From: Hyphomicrobiales bacterium
GTDB lineage: Bacteria; Pseudomonadota; Alphaproteobacteria; Rhizobiales; UBA4765
DNA: 10,316 nt
Reading direction: 5' to 3'
NCBI GenBank assembly: GCA_027487195.1
Contig: JAIYEB010000245.1
Coordinates: 1-10,316, forward strand
In this document: positions 1 to 7,219 of the stretch, one piece after another
Position numbering within the stretch: position 1 is the stretch's first letter
Layout of the letters: every line of letters starts with the position of its first letter
Program-made: the position numbers and the translations under genes
The notes under the pieces: model-generated
Seen by the model: the letters and a program-made list of their open reading frames with translations, nothing else
Told to the model about the DNA's origin: nothing
Database searches by the model: none

Positions 1-173
1 CCGGTGAGATAGCGCAACCGGTTCCATCGGTCGGGCACATACTCATTCTGGTGCTGATCAGCACGCGGCACGACAAAGCCATCAAGCCCATGCGCAGCGA
101 GGACTGCACGCAACGCTGCAACTCTTGGAGCACCGACCGAAGGATCGGCCACATCATCAAATATCTGGATCAT
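1..173 (-). CDS. pepP: Aminopeptidase P family protein (Xaa-Pro aminopeptidase), N-terminal fragment
   Basis: The first 57 codons of a gene that runs off the left edge. Read on the minus strand, the protein begins MIQIFDDVADPSVGAPRVAA and continues through LRAVLAAHGLDGFVVPRAD, HQNEYVP and RLRYLTG. This is the typical start of the long (about 600-residue) M24B aminopeptidase P, a cytoplasmic metallopeptidase that removes the N-terminal residue before proline. The catalytic metal-binding domain is C-terminal and lies outside the window, so activity cannot be judged. The ATG at 173 fits the usual start of family members but has no clear ribosome binding site. The frame stays open upstream to an ATG at 242, with a GGA about seven bases before it, which would add 23 residues and is the alternative start. 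The gene points away from the small gene at 368. Family identity is seen directly in the sequence; the choice of start is uncertain. Confidence 0.88.
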   Translation of the reverse strand, partial: MIQIFDDVADPSVGAPRVAALRAVLAAHGLDGFVVPRADQHQNEYVPDRWNRLRYLT

Positions 174-367
174 GGGGGCACGATAGCGTGGGACGCGATC
201 AACGGGGACTAAGTCTTTTGGCAACACAATGGCAAAAGCCATGCGAATTCCGCATGGCTGCTGAGTCAATATGCGTCTTTAGAATGACACAAGTCGCAAC
301 CATATCCCCCTCGGGATTTGAAACGCCAAGAAGGGTCACCCAACGACTTTCTGTTTGGAGAATGACC
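174..367. promoter_or_regulatory. Divergent intergenic region between the aminopeptidase gene and the small gene
   Basis: These 194 bases should hold the promoters of two divergent genes. What I can see is the inverted repeat at 237-259 (listed separately), a small ATCCC/GGGAT hairpin at 304-317, and a GANTC site (GAGTC, 263-267), the sequence methylated by CcrM in alphaproteobacteria. On the minus strand TTGGCG, 17 bases, then GATATG is a weak sigma-70-like pair. On the plus strand TTTAGA, 17 bases, then CATATC is equally weak. I would not assign either as a promoter on this evidence. If the aminopeptidase starts at 242, the first part of this region is coding instead. Confidence 0.5.
237..259. 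repeat. Perfect inverted repeat, 9-base arms with 5-base spacer
   Basis: AGCCATGCG and CGCATGGCT are exact reverse complements separated by AATTC. The element sits about 64 bases upstream of the aminopeptidase ATG at 173 and about 109 bases upstream of the small gene start. Nine perfect pairs in a divergent promoter region fit a dimeric regulator operator. As RNA they would also make a firm hairpin. There is no T-run after it on either strand, so it does not look like an intrinsic terminator. The alternative aminopeptidase start (ATG at 242) lies inside the left arm. Its function is inference. Confidence 0.5.
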
Positions 368-553
368 ATGACCTCGATGACTTCACACGCCGACACGACG
401 ATTGCCACAACCGCGCCGCGCCCTGGCTTCTGGCAACGTGTCTATGCCCACCTTGAGCGCGTTGGCCATGATCGCGCCCGGCGCGAACTGACGAGCCTTG
501 GATATGGCGAGTTGGCCGAGCGCATGACGCTCAGGGCACGCGACGCACGCTAA
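368..553 (+). CDS. Small basic protein of unknown function (DUF1127-like)
   Basis: A 61-residue product. I chose the ATG at 368 because GGAG at 357-360 lies seven bases before it. The in-frame ATG at 362 is only one base from that site. The N-terminal 20 residues are Thr/Ser/Ala-rich and probably disordered. From about residue 22 a charged, helix-forming stretch follows: GFWQRVYAHLERVGHDRARR, then ELTSLGYGELAERM. This layout, an aromatic start, an Arg-rich helix and a second short helix ending in a Leu-X-X-Arg-like pattern, resembles the short alphaproteobacterial DUF1127 (YjiS-like) proteins, but the match is by eye and weak. DUF1127 proteins have been linked to phosphate, carbon and stress responses and to RNA turnover. 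It lies 96 bases upstream of murE on the same strand and might share its transcript. No transmembrane segment or signal peptide is visible. Confidence 0.6.
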   Translation: MTSMTSHADTTIATTAPRPGFWQRVYAHLERVGHDRARRELTSLGYGELAERMTLRARDAR

Positions 554-593
554 ACCACCCACAGCCGGTCGCGCGGGAGCGTTGCCAGCGCAT

Positions 594-622
594 TTGACGC
601 ATGGGACATGTGACAGTGTCTT
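594..622 (+). promoter_or_regulatory. Candidate promoter for the murE-murG operon
   Basis: TTGACG at 594-599 matches the sigma-70 -35 box at five of six positions. Seventeen bases later comes TGTCTT (617-622), a poor -10 box with three matches. The spacing is right and the site lies 28 bases before the murE start, in the only gap upstream of the operon. The short palindrome GACAGTGTC (613-621) overlaps the -10, and a GANTC methylation site (GATTC, 641-645) overlaps the murE ribosome binding region. The weak -10 keeps this tentative. Confidence 0.3.
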
Positions 623-649
623 TCGTCCAATGCCTCAGGTGATTCGACC

Positions 650-2098
650 GTGATTGCGCTTCATGATCTGGCCCGCGCCGCAGGCGTGCCCGTGTCCGGG
701 CCCGATTGCGACGTCCGTATGATCACGGCAGACAGCCGCAAGATCGTGCCCGGGGCCCTGTTTGCGGCGCTGAAAGGGACGAAGTCGGACGGATTGCAGT
801 TCGTGCCGCAGGCGATTGCCGGCGGCGCGGTTGCAATCCTGGCTGATCGCCCACCTGCAGATCTTCCAGAACATGTTGCGTTGATCACGGCAGACGAGCC
901 ACGCGCAGCGCTGTCGAAGCTTGCCGCAGCCTTTTATACCCGCCAACCCGAGACAATTGTCGCCGTCACAGGGACATCCGGCAAAACCTCGGTCGCAAGC
1001 TTCGCGCGCCAGATCTTTGCCAATCTCGGCTATCGCGCAGGCTCAATCGGCACACTCGGCGTTGTTGCGCCCGGCCGCGAGGGCTACGGCTCGCTGACAA
1101 CACCAGACCCGGTAGAACTGCACAAGACACTCGCCGAACTTGCCGGCGAAGGCGTGTCGCACATTGCCATGGAAGCCTCATCGCATGGGCTTGACCAGTA
1201 CCGGCTCGATGGCGTGCGGCTTGCTGCAGCGGGCTTTACCAACCTCTCGCGCGACCATCTCGACTATCACCCAAGCGTCGAGGCCTATCTCCAGGCAAAG
1301 CTCAGGCTGGTCACGGAACTGCTGCCGCAGGGCAAGACCGTTGTCATCAACGCAGACGGTGCTTCAAGCGACGCCTTCAAATCTGCCGCCACGGCGCGCG
1401 GTCTTTCAACCCTCACGGTCGGCGCGGCTGGAAGCGATCTTCGTATGCTTGATCGCCGACGGCTGCCCGGCGGCCAGGGCCTGTCTCTTTCAGGATCTTG
1501 GGGGCGCGCTGAACTGCTTTTGCCGCTCGTTGGTGATTTCCAGGCTGCAAACGCGCTTGTCGCTGCTGGCCTCGCCCTGGCAACGGGTGAGCCGATCGCA
1601 AAGGTTCTGGCAGCCGTCGAGCAGCTCAGCGGCGTTGTCGGCCGGTTGGACAAGGTCGGCGATGTACGGGGCGCTGCAGTTTATGTCGATTATGCACACA
1701 AGCCAGACGCGCTTGAGAATGTGCTGGCAGCCCTCAGACCCTACACAACCGGACGCCTGATCGTTGCGTTTGGCTGTGGCGGAGATCGAGACGCCGGCAA
1801 ACGCCCCATGATGGGCCAGATCGCCGCAGAGAAAGCTGACATTGTCATAGTCACCGACGACAATCCTCGCTCGGAGCTCCCCGCCTCAATCCGCGCGGCC
1901 ATCCTTTCCGCAGCTCCAGGCGCAATGGAAATTGGTGACCGGGCCAGCGCCATCCACACTGGAATTGAGCTTTTGAGGCCCGGGGATGTTTTCATTATCG
2001 CCGGCAAAGGGCATGAACCTGGCCAGATCATTGGCTCGACTGTTTTTCCATTTTCCGATCACGAGGTCGCTCGCGCCGCGATCGAGGCTTTAAGATGA
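650..2098 (+). CDS. murE: UDP-N-acetylmuramoyl-L-alanyl-D-glutamate--2,6-diaminopimelate ligase (MurE)
   Basis: A 482-residue cytoplasmic Mur ligase of normal length that adds meso-diaminopimelate to UDP-MurNAc-L-Ala-D-Glu using ATP. Visible motifs, in order: ATP-binding loop TGTSGKTS (107-114); substrate motif TTPDPVEL (150-157); EASSHGLDQYR (175-185); NLSRDHLDYH (198-207); VDYAHKPDALENVL (346-359); DDNPRSE (403-409); KGHE (453-456). The DNPR motif is the known signature for meso-diaminopimelate rather than lysine as substrate, as expected of a Gram-negative cell. Translation starts at a GTG, supported by AGGTGA at 637-642 with good spacing; no ATG lies nearby. The stop overlaps the murF start as ATGA, so the two are probably translationally coupled. 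Unlike in the standard dcw order, ftsI does not lie directly upstream. Confidence 0.97.
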   Translation: MIALHDLARAAGVPVSGPDCDVRMITADSRKIVPGALFAALKGTKSDGLQFVPQAIAGGAVAILADRPPADLPEHVALITADEPRAALSKLAAAFYTRQPETIVAVTGTSGKTSVASFARQIFANLGYRAGSIGTLGVVAPGREGYGSLTTPDPVELHKTLAELAGEGVSHIAMEASSHGLDQYRLDGVRLAAAGFTNLSRDHLDYHPSVEAYLQAKLRLVTELLPQGKTVVINADGASSDAFKSAATARGLSTLTVGAAGSDLRMLDRRRLPGGQGLSLSGSWGRAELLLPLVGDFQAANALVAAGLALATGEPIAKVLAAVEQLSGVVGRLDKVGDVRGAAVYVDYAHKPDALENVLAALRPYTTGRLIVAFGCGGDRDAGKRPMMGQIAAEKADIVIVTDDNPRSELPASIRAAILSAAPGAMEIGDRASAIHTGIELLRPGDVFIIAGKGHEPGQIIGSTVFPFSDHEVARAAIEALR

Positions 2099-3516
2099 CG
2101 TTATGGTCCTACACGGATTTGGTGATTGCCACGGGCGGGCGCATTCTCGGTCGGCCCGACCGCTCGATTACCGGGATCTCGATTGATACCCGCACGCTCG
2201 AACCGGGCGATGCATTCTTTGCCATTACCGGCGACAACACGGATGGCCACGACTACCTGAAGCAGGCCATCGAAAAGGGCGCTGCGATCTCAATCGTGGC
2301 GGAAGCCCGCGTCCCGAGCCTGCCCGCTGCCGGACCTTATCTGGCTGTCGAGGACGTGCTGGCGGCGCTCGTAGCGCTTGGGAACGCATCAAGACAACGT
2401 TCTGCCGCGCGCATCGTTGCCGTGACGGGCTCGGTTGGAAAGACAACCACAAAGGAAGCCCTGCTTCTGGCCTTGTCGCCATCTGGGCAAACCCATGCCT
2501 CCGTCGCTTCCTACAACAATCATTGGGGTGTGCCACTGACCCTTGCGCGCATGCCCGCCTCGACCTCCTACGGTGTTTTCGAGATTGGCATGAACCATGC
2601 GGGCGAGATCACGCCTTTGACCGGCATGGTGCGCCCGCACGTTGCCATCATTACGAACGTTGAGCCGGTCCATATCGAGCAATTCTCTGGCATCGAGGCC
2701 ATCGCAGATGCCAAGGCCGAGATCTTTACAGGCCTTGAGCCTGGCGGGGTCGCAATCCTGAACCGCGACAACCCTCAGTTTGACCGCTTGGTGGCGGCCG
2801 CAAAAACCCAGGGGATCGGGATTGCGAGCTTCGGCCAAAACGTCAACGCCGACGTTCGGGTGCTGGACATGCAAGCCGGTGCGGACATGACCACAGTCTC
2901 GGCTGATGTCTTCGGCGAGCCGGTTGCCTACCGGGTTGGTGCGCCGGGGGCGCATGTGGCCCAGAATACGCTGGCCGTCCTTGCGGCGATCAAGCTCCTT
3001 GGCGCCGATCTGGCCCTTGGTGCGCTGGCGCTGGCCAACATGACACCGCCCAAGGGGCGCGGTGTGCGCATGCGCTTTCAGCATCCGCGCGGGGGCGAAT
3101 TCATGATTGTTGATGAGGCCTACAACGCCAATCCGGCATCCATGGCGGCTGCAATTCGCCTTGCCACCAAGATTCCCCGCGGCGAAGGCGGAAGACATGT
3201 TGCCGTTCTCGGCGACATGCGCGAACTCGGGGCCATGGGGCCTGAGGCGCACGCCGGCCTTGCTCCCGTTTTGACCGAATGCCATGTCGACAAGGTCTAT
3301 CTGTGCGGCCCGCTGATGGAACATCTCTGGCAGGTCGTGCCTGAGAGCATGCGCGGGGCCCACGCGGCCAATTCTCTGGAACTCGAGCGCATTGTCCTGA
3401 ATGCGGTTCAGCCCGGCGACATTGTGATGATCAAGGGATCGCTTGGCTCACGTATGTTGCCCATCGTTGAGGCTTTCAAGGCGCGATTCACGCGCGCCGA
3501 TAAACCCGTTTCATGA
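2095..3516 (+). CDS. murF: UDP-N-acetylmuramoyl-tripeptide--D-alanyl-D-alanine ligase (MurF)
   Basis: A 473-residue cytoplasmic ligase that attaches D-Ala-D-Ala to the UDP-MurNAc-tripeptide, the last soluble step of the precursor route. Motifs seen: N-terminal domain ending near residue 100; ATP loop TGSVGKTTTKE (111-121); YNNHWGVPLTL (140-150); FEIGMNHAGEI (162-172); nucleotide-contacting DEAYNANPASM (340-350); LGDMRELG (372-379); KGSLGSRM (447-454). These are the MurF versions of the Mur-ligase motifs, in particular NNHWGVP and AYNANP. The start ATG overlaps the murE stop (ATGA), which implies translation by ribosomes finishing murE. Length and motifs are complete; nothing is missing. The next gene, mraY, follows after 10 bases, and its ribosome binding site overlaps the end of murF. 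Confidence 0.97.
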   Translation: MTLWSYTDLVIATGGRILGRPDRSITGISIDTRTLEPGDAFFAITGDNTDGHDYLKQAIEKGAAISIVAEARVPSLPAAGPYLAVEDVLAALVALGNASRQRSAARIVAVTGSVGKTTTKEALLLALSPSGQTHASVASYNNHWGVPLTLARMPASTSYGVFEIGMNHAGEITPLTGMVRPHVAIITNVEPVHIEQFSGIEAIADAKAEIFTGLEPGGVAILNRDNPQFDRLVAAAKTQGIGIASFGQNVNADVRVLDMQAGADMTTVSADVFGEPVAYRVGAPGAHVAQNTLAVLAAIKLLGADLALGALALANMTPPKGRGVRMRFQHPRGGEFMIVDEAYNANPASMAAAIRLATKIPRGEGGRHVAVLGDMRELGAMGPEAHAGLAPVLTECHVDKVYLCGPLMEHLWQVVPESMRGAHAANSLELERIVLNAVQPGDIVMIKGSLGSRMLPIVEAFKARFTRADKPVS

Positions 3517-3526
3517 GGCCATAAAT

Positions 3527-4612
3527 ATGCTTGAGATGCTGTCAGCCTACGGCTCGGTGTTCCAGCCCTTCAACTTGTTTCGCTACATTACGTTCCGCAC
3601 TGGTGCAGCCACCGTAACCGCCATGGCTTTCGTGTTCCTGTTCGGGCCGGCAATCATTCAGATGCTGAAGGTCAAGCAGGGCAAGGAAGGCCAACCGATC
3701 CGCGTCGATGGCCCGAAGTCGCACTTCTCCAAGAAGGGCACCCCCACCATGGGCGGGCTCATGATCTTGTCGGGTGTCATCGTTTCCACGCTGCTTTGGG
3801 CCGATCTTGGCAATCGCTATGTCTGGATGGTCCTGCTTGTCGGCATTGGCTTTGGCGCCATCGGATTTTACGACGACTTCCTGAAGGTTTCGAAGAAAAA
3901 CACCGCCGGGTTTGCCGGACGGCCGCGCCTTGCTCTCGAGTTCTTGGTTGCAGCGATTGCCGTCGGGTTTTACGTGATGACGGGACCGGCAGGGTTTTCA
4001 ACCTCAATTGCAGTACCGTTCTTCAAGGAAGTGCTGATCGATCTGGGTCTGTTTTTTCTGGTGTTCGCAGCTTTTGTCATTGTCGGATCTGGCAATGCGG
4101 TCAACCTGACCGACGGTCTTGATGGGTTGGCAATTGTTCCGGTCATGATCGCTGCCGGCTCCTTTGCCGTCATTGCCTATCTCGCCGGCAACGTCGTGTT
4201 TTCGAATTACCTCCAGATCCACCACACACCCGGCACAGGTGAACTGGCCGTGCTGTGCGGGGCCCTGATTGGGGCTGGCCTCGGGTTTCTCTGGTACAAT
4301 GCGCCACCCGCACAGGTTTTCATGGGCGATACCGGCAGCCTGGCGCTCGGCGGCATGCTCGGCATGATTGCTGTGGCAACCAAGCATGAGATCGTGCTCG
4401 CGATCATTGGCGGCCTGTTCGTGCTCGAGGCCATGTCGGTCATCATCCAGGTCGTGTCATTCAAGCTCACCGGCAAGCGCGTGTTCAAGATGGCGCCAAT
4501 CCATCATCACTTCGAGCAGCTCGGCTGGTCCGAGCCGCAGGTGGTCATGCGCTTCTGGATCATTGCCGTCATGCTCGCGCTGATCGGTCTGTCGACGTTG
4601 AAGCTGCGATGA
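3527..4612 (+). CDS. mraY: Phospho-N-acetylmuramoyl-pentapeptide transferase (MraY)
   Basis: An integral inner-membrane enzyme of 361 residues that transfers phospho-MurNAc-pentapeptide from UDP to undecaprenyl phosphate, making lipid I. Key motifs: GTPTMGG (71-77); the Asp pair in GFYDDFLK (D117-D118 region, residues 113-120); NLTDGLDGL (193-201); VFMGDTGSLALGG (264-276) with the catalytic Mg-binding Asp at 268; and the cytoplasmic PIHHHFE (324-330). About ten hydrophobic segments are visible, the usual MraY topology. The frame is open further upstream into murF, but the ATG at 3527 is preceded by GAGG (3515-3518) eight bases away and gives the family's normal N-terminus. The last codon and stop overlap the murD start as ATGA. 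Confidence 0.97.
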   Translation: MLEMLSAYGSVFQPFNLFRYITFRTGAATVTAMAFVFLFGPAIIQMLKVKQGKEGQPIRVDGPKSHFSKKGTPTMGGLMILSGVIVSTLLWADLGNRYVWMVLLVGIGFGAIGFYDDFLKVSKKNTAGFAGRPRLALEFLVAAIAVGFYVMTGPAGFSTSIAVPFFKEVLIDLGLFFLVFAAFVIVGSGNAVNLTDGLDGLAIVPVMIAAGSFAVIAYLAGNVVFSNYLQIHHTPGTGELAVLCGALIGAGLGFLWYNAPPAQVFMGDTGSLALGGMLGMIAVATKHEIVLAIIGGLFVLEAMSVIIQVVSFKLTGKRVFKMAPIHHHFEQLGWSEPQVVMRFWIIAVMLALIGLSTLKLR

Positions 4613-6006
4613 TCAAGATCACCTGCTTTGCAGGCAAACGCGTCGCCCTTTTTGGACTAGGCGGCTCCGGACGCGTCGCAGCACGCGCGTTGATTGCTGG
4701 CGGCGCACACGTGACTGCTGGCGATGATCAGGCAGCCAACATCGCTACTGCTGCCGCTGAAGGGATCCCGACCGGGGATCTGGCCAGCGCCGACTGGTCC
4801 GGATTTGAAGCGCTGATCCTGTCGCCAGGCGTCCCCCTCACCCACCCCGTACCGCACTGGGTCGTGAAGCGCGCGCGCGGCGCTGACGTCGAGATCATCG
4901 GCGACATCGAACTGTTCGTGCGTGAACGCCAGCATGTCTGCCCGCAGGCGCCGCTGATTGCGATTACAGGGACCAACGGCAAGTCCACCACGACCGCACT
5001 GATCCATCATGTCCTGCAGTCGGCTGGCAGACTGTGCGATGTCGGCGGGAACCTCGGGCCAGCCGTTCTCGGCCTGTCGCCGTTTACGCCTGAGCGACAC
5101 TATGTCGTCGAGTGCTCGTCCTTCCAGATTGATCTGGCTCCAAGCCTTGATCCAACCGTCGGCATTCAACTGAACCTGACACCGGATCATCTCGATCGCC
5201 ATGGCACGGTTCAAAACTATGCCGCGATCAAGGAGCAGCTGCTGTCCGGCGTTCCCCGAACCGGCCTGATCGTCTGTGGCGTTGACGATGGCCTGTCTGA
5301 AGCCATGGCCGATCGCGCTGAAATGTCGGGGACACGCGTCGAGCGCCTGTCTGTCCGTCGTCCCGTCAGCGATGGGTTCTATCTGGACGGCCATATCCTG
5401 ATGCGCGCACGCGCCGCAGCTGCAACGTTTGCTGTGGATATGAGCCGCTGCCCTGCGCTGAAGGGGGCTCACAACGCGCAGAATGCTGCGGCAGCTTTCG
5501 CTGCAGCGAAACACCTTGGGCTTGAGGACGACGAGATACGTCGGGGCCTTGAGACCTTTCCGGGGCTCGCGCACCGCATGGAGCGGGTTGGGCGCGTCGG
5601 CAATGTGCTGTTCGTGAATGATTCGAAAGCGACCAACGCGGACGCCACCGAAAAGGCCCTCTCGAGCTACGAAACGGTGTTTTGGATCCTTGGTGGCAAA
5701 GCAAAAGACGGCGGCATCACCAGCCTTAACGGTTTCTTCCCTAAAATAGTGAAGGCTTACCTGATCGGCGAGGCAGCAGACGCCTTCGCCGCGACGCTTG
5801 GCTCTGCGGTTTCCCACGAAATCTGCGGCACGCTGGAGCGCGCGGTGGAAGCGGCTGCGCGCGACGCAGGCTTGGCTGCAGGGCCCGAGCCGGTTGTGCT
5901 GCTGTCGCCGGCTTGTGCGTCGTATGACCAGTTTCCGAATTTCGAGGTACGCGGCGCGGCGTTTCGCGAGGCGGTCCGAAAACTCCCGGGGGTCACGGCG
6001 CCATGA
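4609..6006 (+). CDS. murD: UDP-N-acetylmuramoyl-L-alanine--D-glutamate ligase (MurD)
   Basis: A 465-residue cytoplasmic ligase that adds D-glutamate to UDP-MurNAc-L-Ala. It has an N-terminal Rossmann-like UDP-binding domain with FGLGGSGR (15-22) and SPGVP (72-76), then the ATP loop TGTNGKSTTT (120-129), ECSSFQID (168-175), LNLTPDHLDRH (188-198), HNAQNAAAA (288-296), FPGLAHRMERV (317-327), VNDSKATN (336-343), GGKAKDGG (362-369) and LLSPACASYDQF (431-442). All are standard for MurD, and the length is normal. Its start overlaps the mraY stop (ATGA). Downstream is the only non-trivial gap of the operon, 43 bases before ftsW, which contains a stem-loop beginning at the base after the murD stop codon. 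Confidence 0.97.
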   Translation: MIKITCFAGKRVALFGLGGSGRVAARALIAGGAHVTAGDDQAANIATAAAEGIPTGDLASADWSGFEALILSPGVPLTHPVPHWVVKRARGADVEIIGDIELFVRERQHVCPQAPLIAITGTNGKSTTTALIHHVLQSAGRLCDVGGNLGPAVLGLSPFTPERHYVVECSSFQIDLAPSLDPTVGIQLNLTPDHLDRHGTVQNYAAIKEQLLSGVPRTGLIVCGVDDGLSEAMADRAEMSGTRVERLSVRRPVSDGFYLDGHILMRARAAAATFAVDMSRCPALKGAHNAQNAAAAFAAAKHLGLEDDEIRRGLETFPGLAHRMERVGRVGNVLFVNDSKATNADATEKALSSYETVFWILGGKAKDGGITSLNGFFPKIVKAYLIGEAADAFAATLGSAVSHEICGTLERAVEAAARDAGLAAGPEPVVLLSPACASYDQFPNFEVRGAAFREAVRKLPGVTAP

Positions 6007-6041
6007 AGGGGTAGCCGTCCGGCTTCCCCTGAAACGGGAAG
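6007..6041 (+). promoter_or_regulatory. Stem-loop in the murD-ftsW spacer, overlapping a competing hairpin
   Basis: Hairpin A: bases 6007-6016 pair with 6021-6030 (nine pairs, one T-T mismatch) around the four-base loop GTCC. It begins immediately after the murD stop. Hairpin B: CTTCCC (6023-6028) pairs perfectly with GGGAAG (6036-6041) around a seven-base loop. B shares bases 6023-6028 with the 3' arm of A, so the two exclude each other, and B covers the first part of the purine-rich ftsW ribosome binding region (6036-6045). No T-run follows, so neither is a standard terminator. The pairing is read directly from the sequence. A role in transcript processing, stability or coupling ftsW translation to murD is inference. 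Confidence 0.45.
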
Positions 6042-6049
6042 GGAACGGC

Positions 6050-7219
6050 ATGAACCGCGCGCGCAAGTCCTGGTTTGGTGAATGGTGGTGGACGATGGAT
6101 CGTCTGCTGCTGACGGCGTTCCTCGTCCTGATGGGCGCGGGCGCGGTCATGAGTTTTGCTGCAAGCCCTGCTGTGGCAGCCCGGATCGGACTGGATCCCT
6201 CGCACTTCACGATCCGCCACATGGCCTATCTCTTGCCAGCCCTGCTCGTCATTCTGGCAACATCGATGCTGAGCCCGAAGCAAGTCCGCAGGGTCTGTCT
6301 TGGCCTGTTCATCGTGTTCCTTGCAGCGCTTGCGGCAACGCTGTTCATCGGCGTGGAAATCAAGGGCGCAAGACGCTGGATCCATCTGCCTGTGGTGGGG
6401 TCGTTCCAGCCCTCTGAGTTCCTGAAGCCCGCCTTCGTCGTTCTGGTTGCATGGTTGATGTCCGAGCGCATGACCCGCCCGGATGTGCCTGGAAACCTCA
6501 TGGCCGGAGGTCTTCTTGTGATCGTTGCAGGGCTTTTGGTGCAGCAACCGGACTTTGGCCAGACCATGCTGGTTGTCGGCGTCTGGGTCGCCATGTTCTT
6601 TGTGGCCTCCATGCCCTGGATCTGGGTGCTCGTGATCGGAGCTGGTGGCGCAGGCCTTCTGGGCTCCGCCTATCTGACGCTTCCGCATGTCGCGAGCCGC
6701 ATCAACCGGTTCTTGTCGGGCACGGGCGATACCTATCAGACCGATGTGGCGCTTGAGGCGATCTCGCGTGGCGGCTGGTTTGGCCGTGGTCCAGGCGAGG
6801 GAACGGTCAAGCGCATTCTGCCCGACAGCCATACCGACTTCATCTTCGCGGTCACGGCGGAAGAGTTCGGCATCATCGTCTGCATCGTCGTTGTCCTCCT
6901 GTTCGGCCTCGTGCTGATGCGCGGCCTCTGGCACGCGCTGAAAGTCGACGATCCATTCTGCCGGGTGGCCGTCACAGGGCTTGTCACGCTGTTTGGCTTT
7001 CAGTCCGCGATCAACATGGCCGTCAACCTGCACCTTGTTCCGGCAAAGGGCATGACGCTGCCTTTCATTTCCTACGGTGGATCATCGATGATCGCCGTGG
7101 CCTTCTCCATGGGCCTCGTGCTGGCGTTGACACGCCGTCGGCCAAGGGTTGCCAGCATGCGCGCCTATGAGCCGGCGCGCCCTGCCCTTGCTGCACCTGT
7201 TAGCGGGCAGCCGGCATGA
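6050..7219 (+). CDS. ftsW: Septal peptidoglycan glycosyltransferase FtsW (SEDS family)
   Basis: A 389-residue inner-membrane protein of the SEDS family, which polymerises lipid II into glycan at the division septum together with its partner penicillin-binding protein FtsI. About ten hydrophobic segments are visible, starting near residue 18. Signature stretches: GARRWIHLP (107-115) with SFQPSEFLKP (118-127); QQPDFGQ (165-171); FGRGPGEG (244-251); SHTDFIFAVTAEEFG (260-274), containing the conserved catalytic-type Asp at 263 in the large extracellular loop; and VPAKGMTLPFISYGGSSM (330-347). The frame is open far upstream inside murD, but ATG 6050 has AGGGA (6040-6044) five bases before it and yields the usual N-terminus with EWWWTMDRLLL. 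The C-terminal tail (from about 362) is Arg/Pro/Ala-rich and cytoplasmic. The stop overlaps murG as ATGA. The cognate ftsI is not in the window. Confidence 0.97.
   Translation: MNRARKSWFGEWWWTMDRLLLTAFLVLMGAGAVMSFAASPAVAARIGLDPSHFTIRHMAYLLPALLVILATSMLSPKQVRRVCLGLFIVFLAALAATLFIGVEIKGARRWIHLPVVGSFQPSEFLKPAFVVLVAWLMSERMTRPDVPGNLMAGGLLVIVAGLLVQQPDFGQTMLVVGVWVAMFFVASMPWIWVLVIGAGGAGLLGSAYLTLPHVASRINRFLSGTGDTYQTDVALEAISRGGWFGRGPGEGTVKRILPDSHTDFIFAVTAEEFGIIVCIVVVLLFGLVLMRGLWHALKVDDPFCRVAVTGLVTLFGFQSAINMAVNLHLVPAKGMTLPFISYGGSSMIAVAFSMGLVLALTRRRPRVASMRAYEPARPALAAPVSGQPA

Noticed and set aside
125..367. Longer start (ATG at 125) for the small gene ending at 553
   Set aside because: It would overlap the aminopeptidase start on the other strand, has no ribosome binding site, and the extra residues look non-coding. 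GGAG before the ATG at 368 is far better.
641..645. GANTC site as evidence of CcrM cell-cycle control of murE
   Set aside because: GANTC sites also occur inside genes of this window (for example near 3484 and 5628), so a single site in the leader is not informative by itself.
2389..3363. 324-codon open frame on the minus strand
   Set aside because: Antisense to the complete, motif-bearing murF; low-complexity Arg/Gly/His-rich translation without a domain.
4657..6222. 521-codon open frame on the minus strand
   Set aside because: It lies antisense to murD and the start of ftsW, both of which carry full sets of family motifs. The translation is Arg/Ala/Ser-rich with no recognisable domain, as expected of a GC-rich shadow frame.
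5993..7033. 346-codon open frame on the minus strand
   Set aside because: Antisense to ftsW. The translation is rich in His, Asp, Gln and Glu, the complement of membrane-segment codons, not a real soluble protein.
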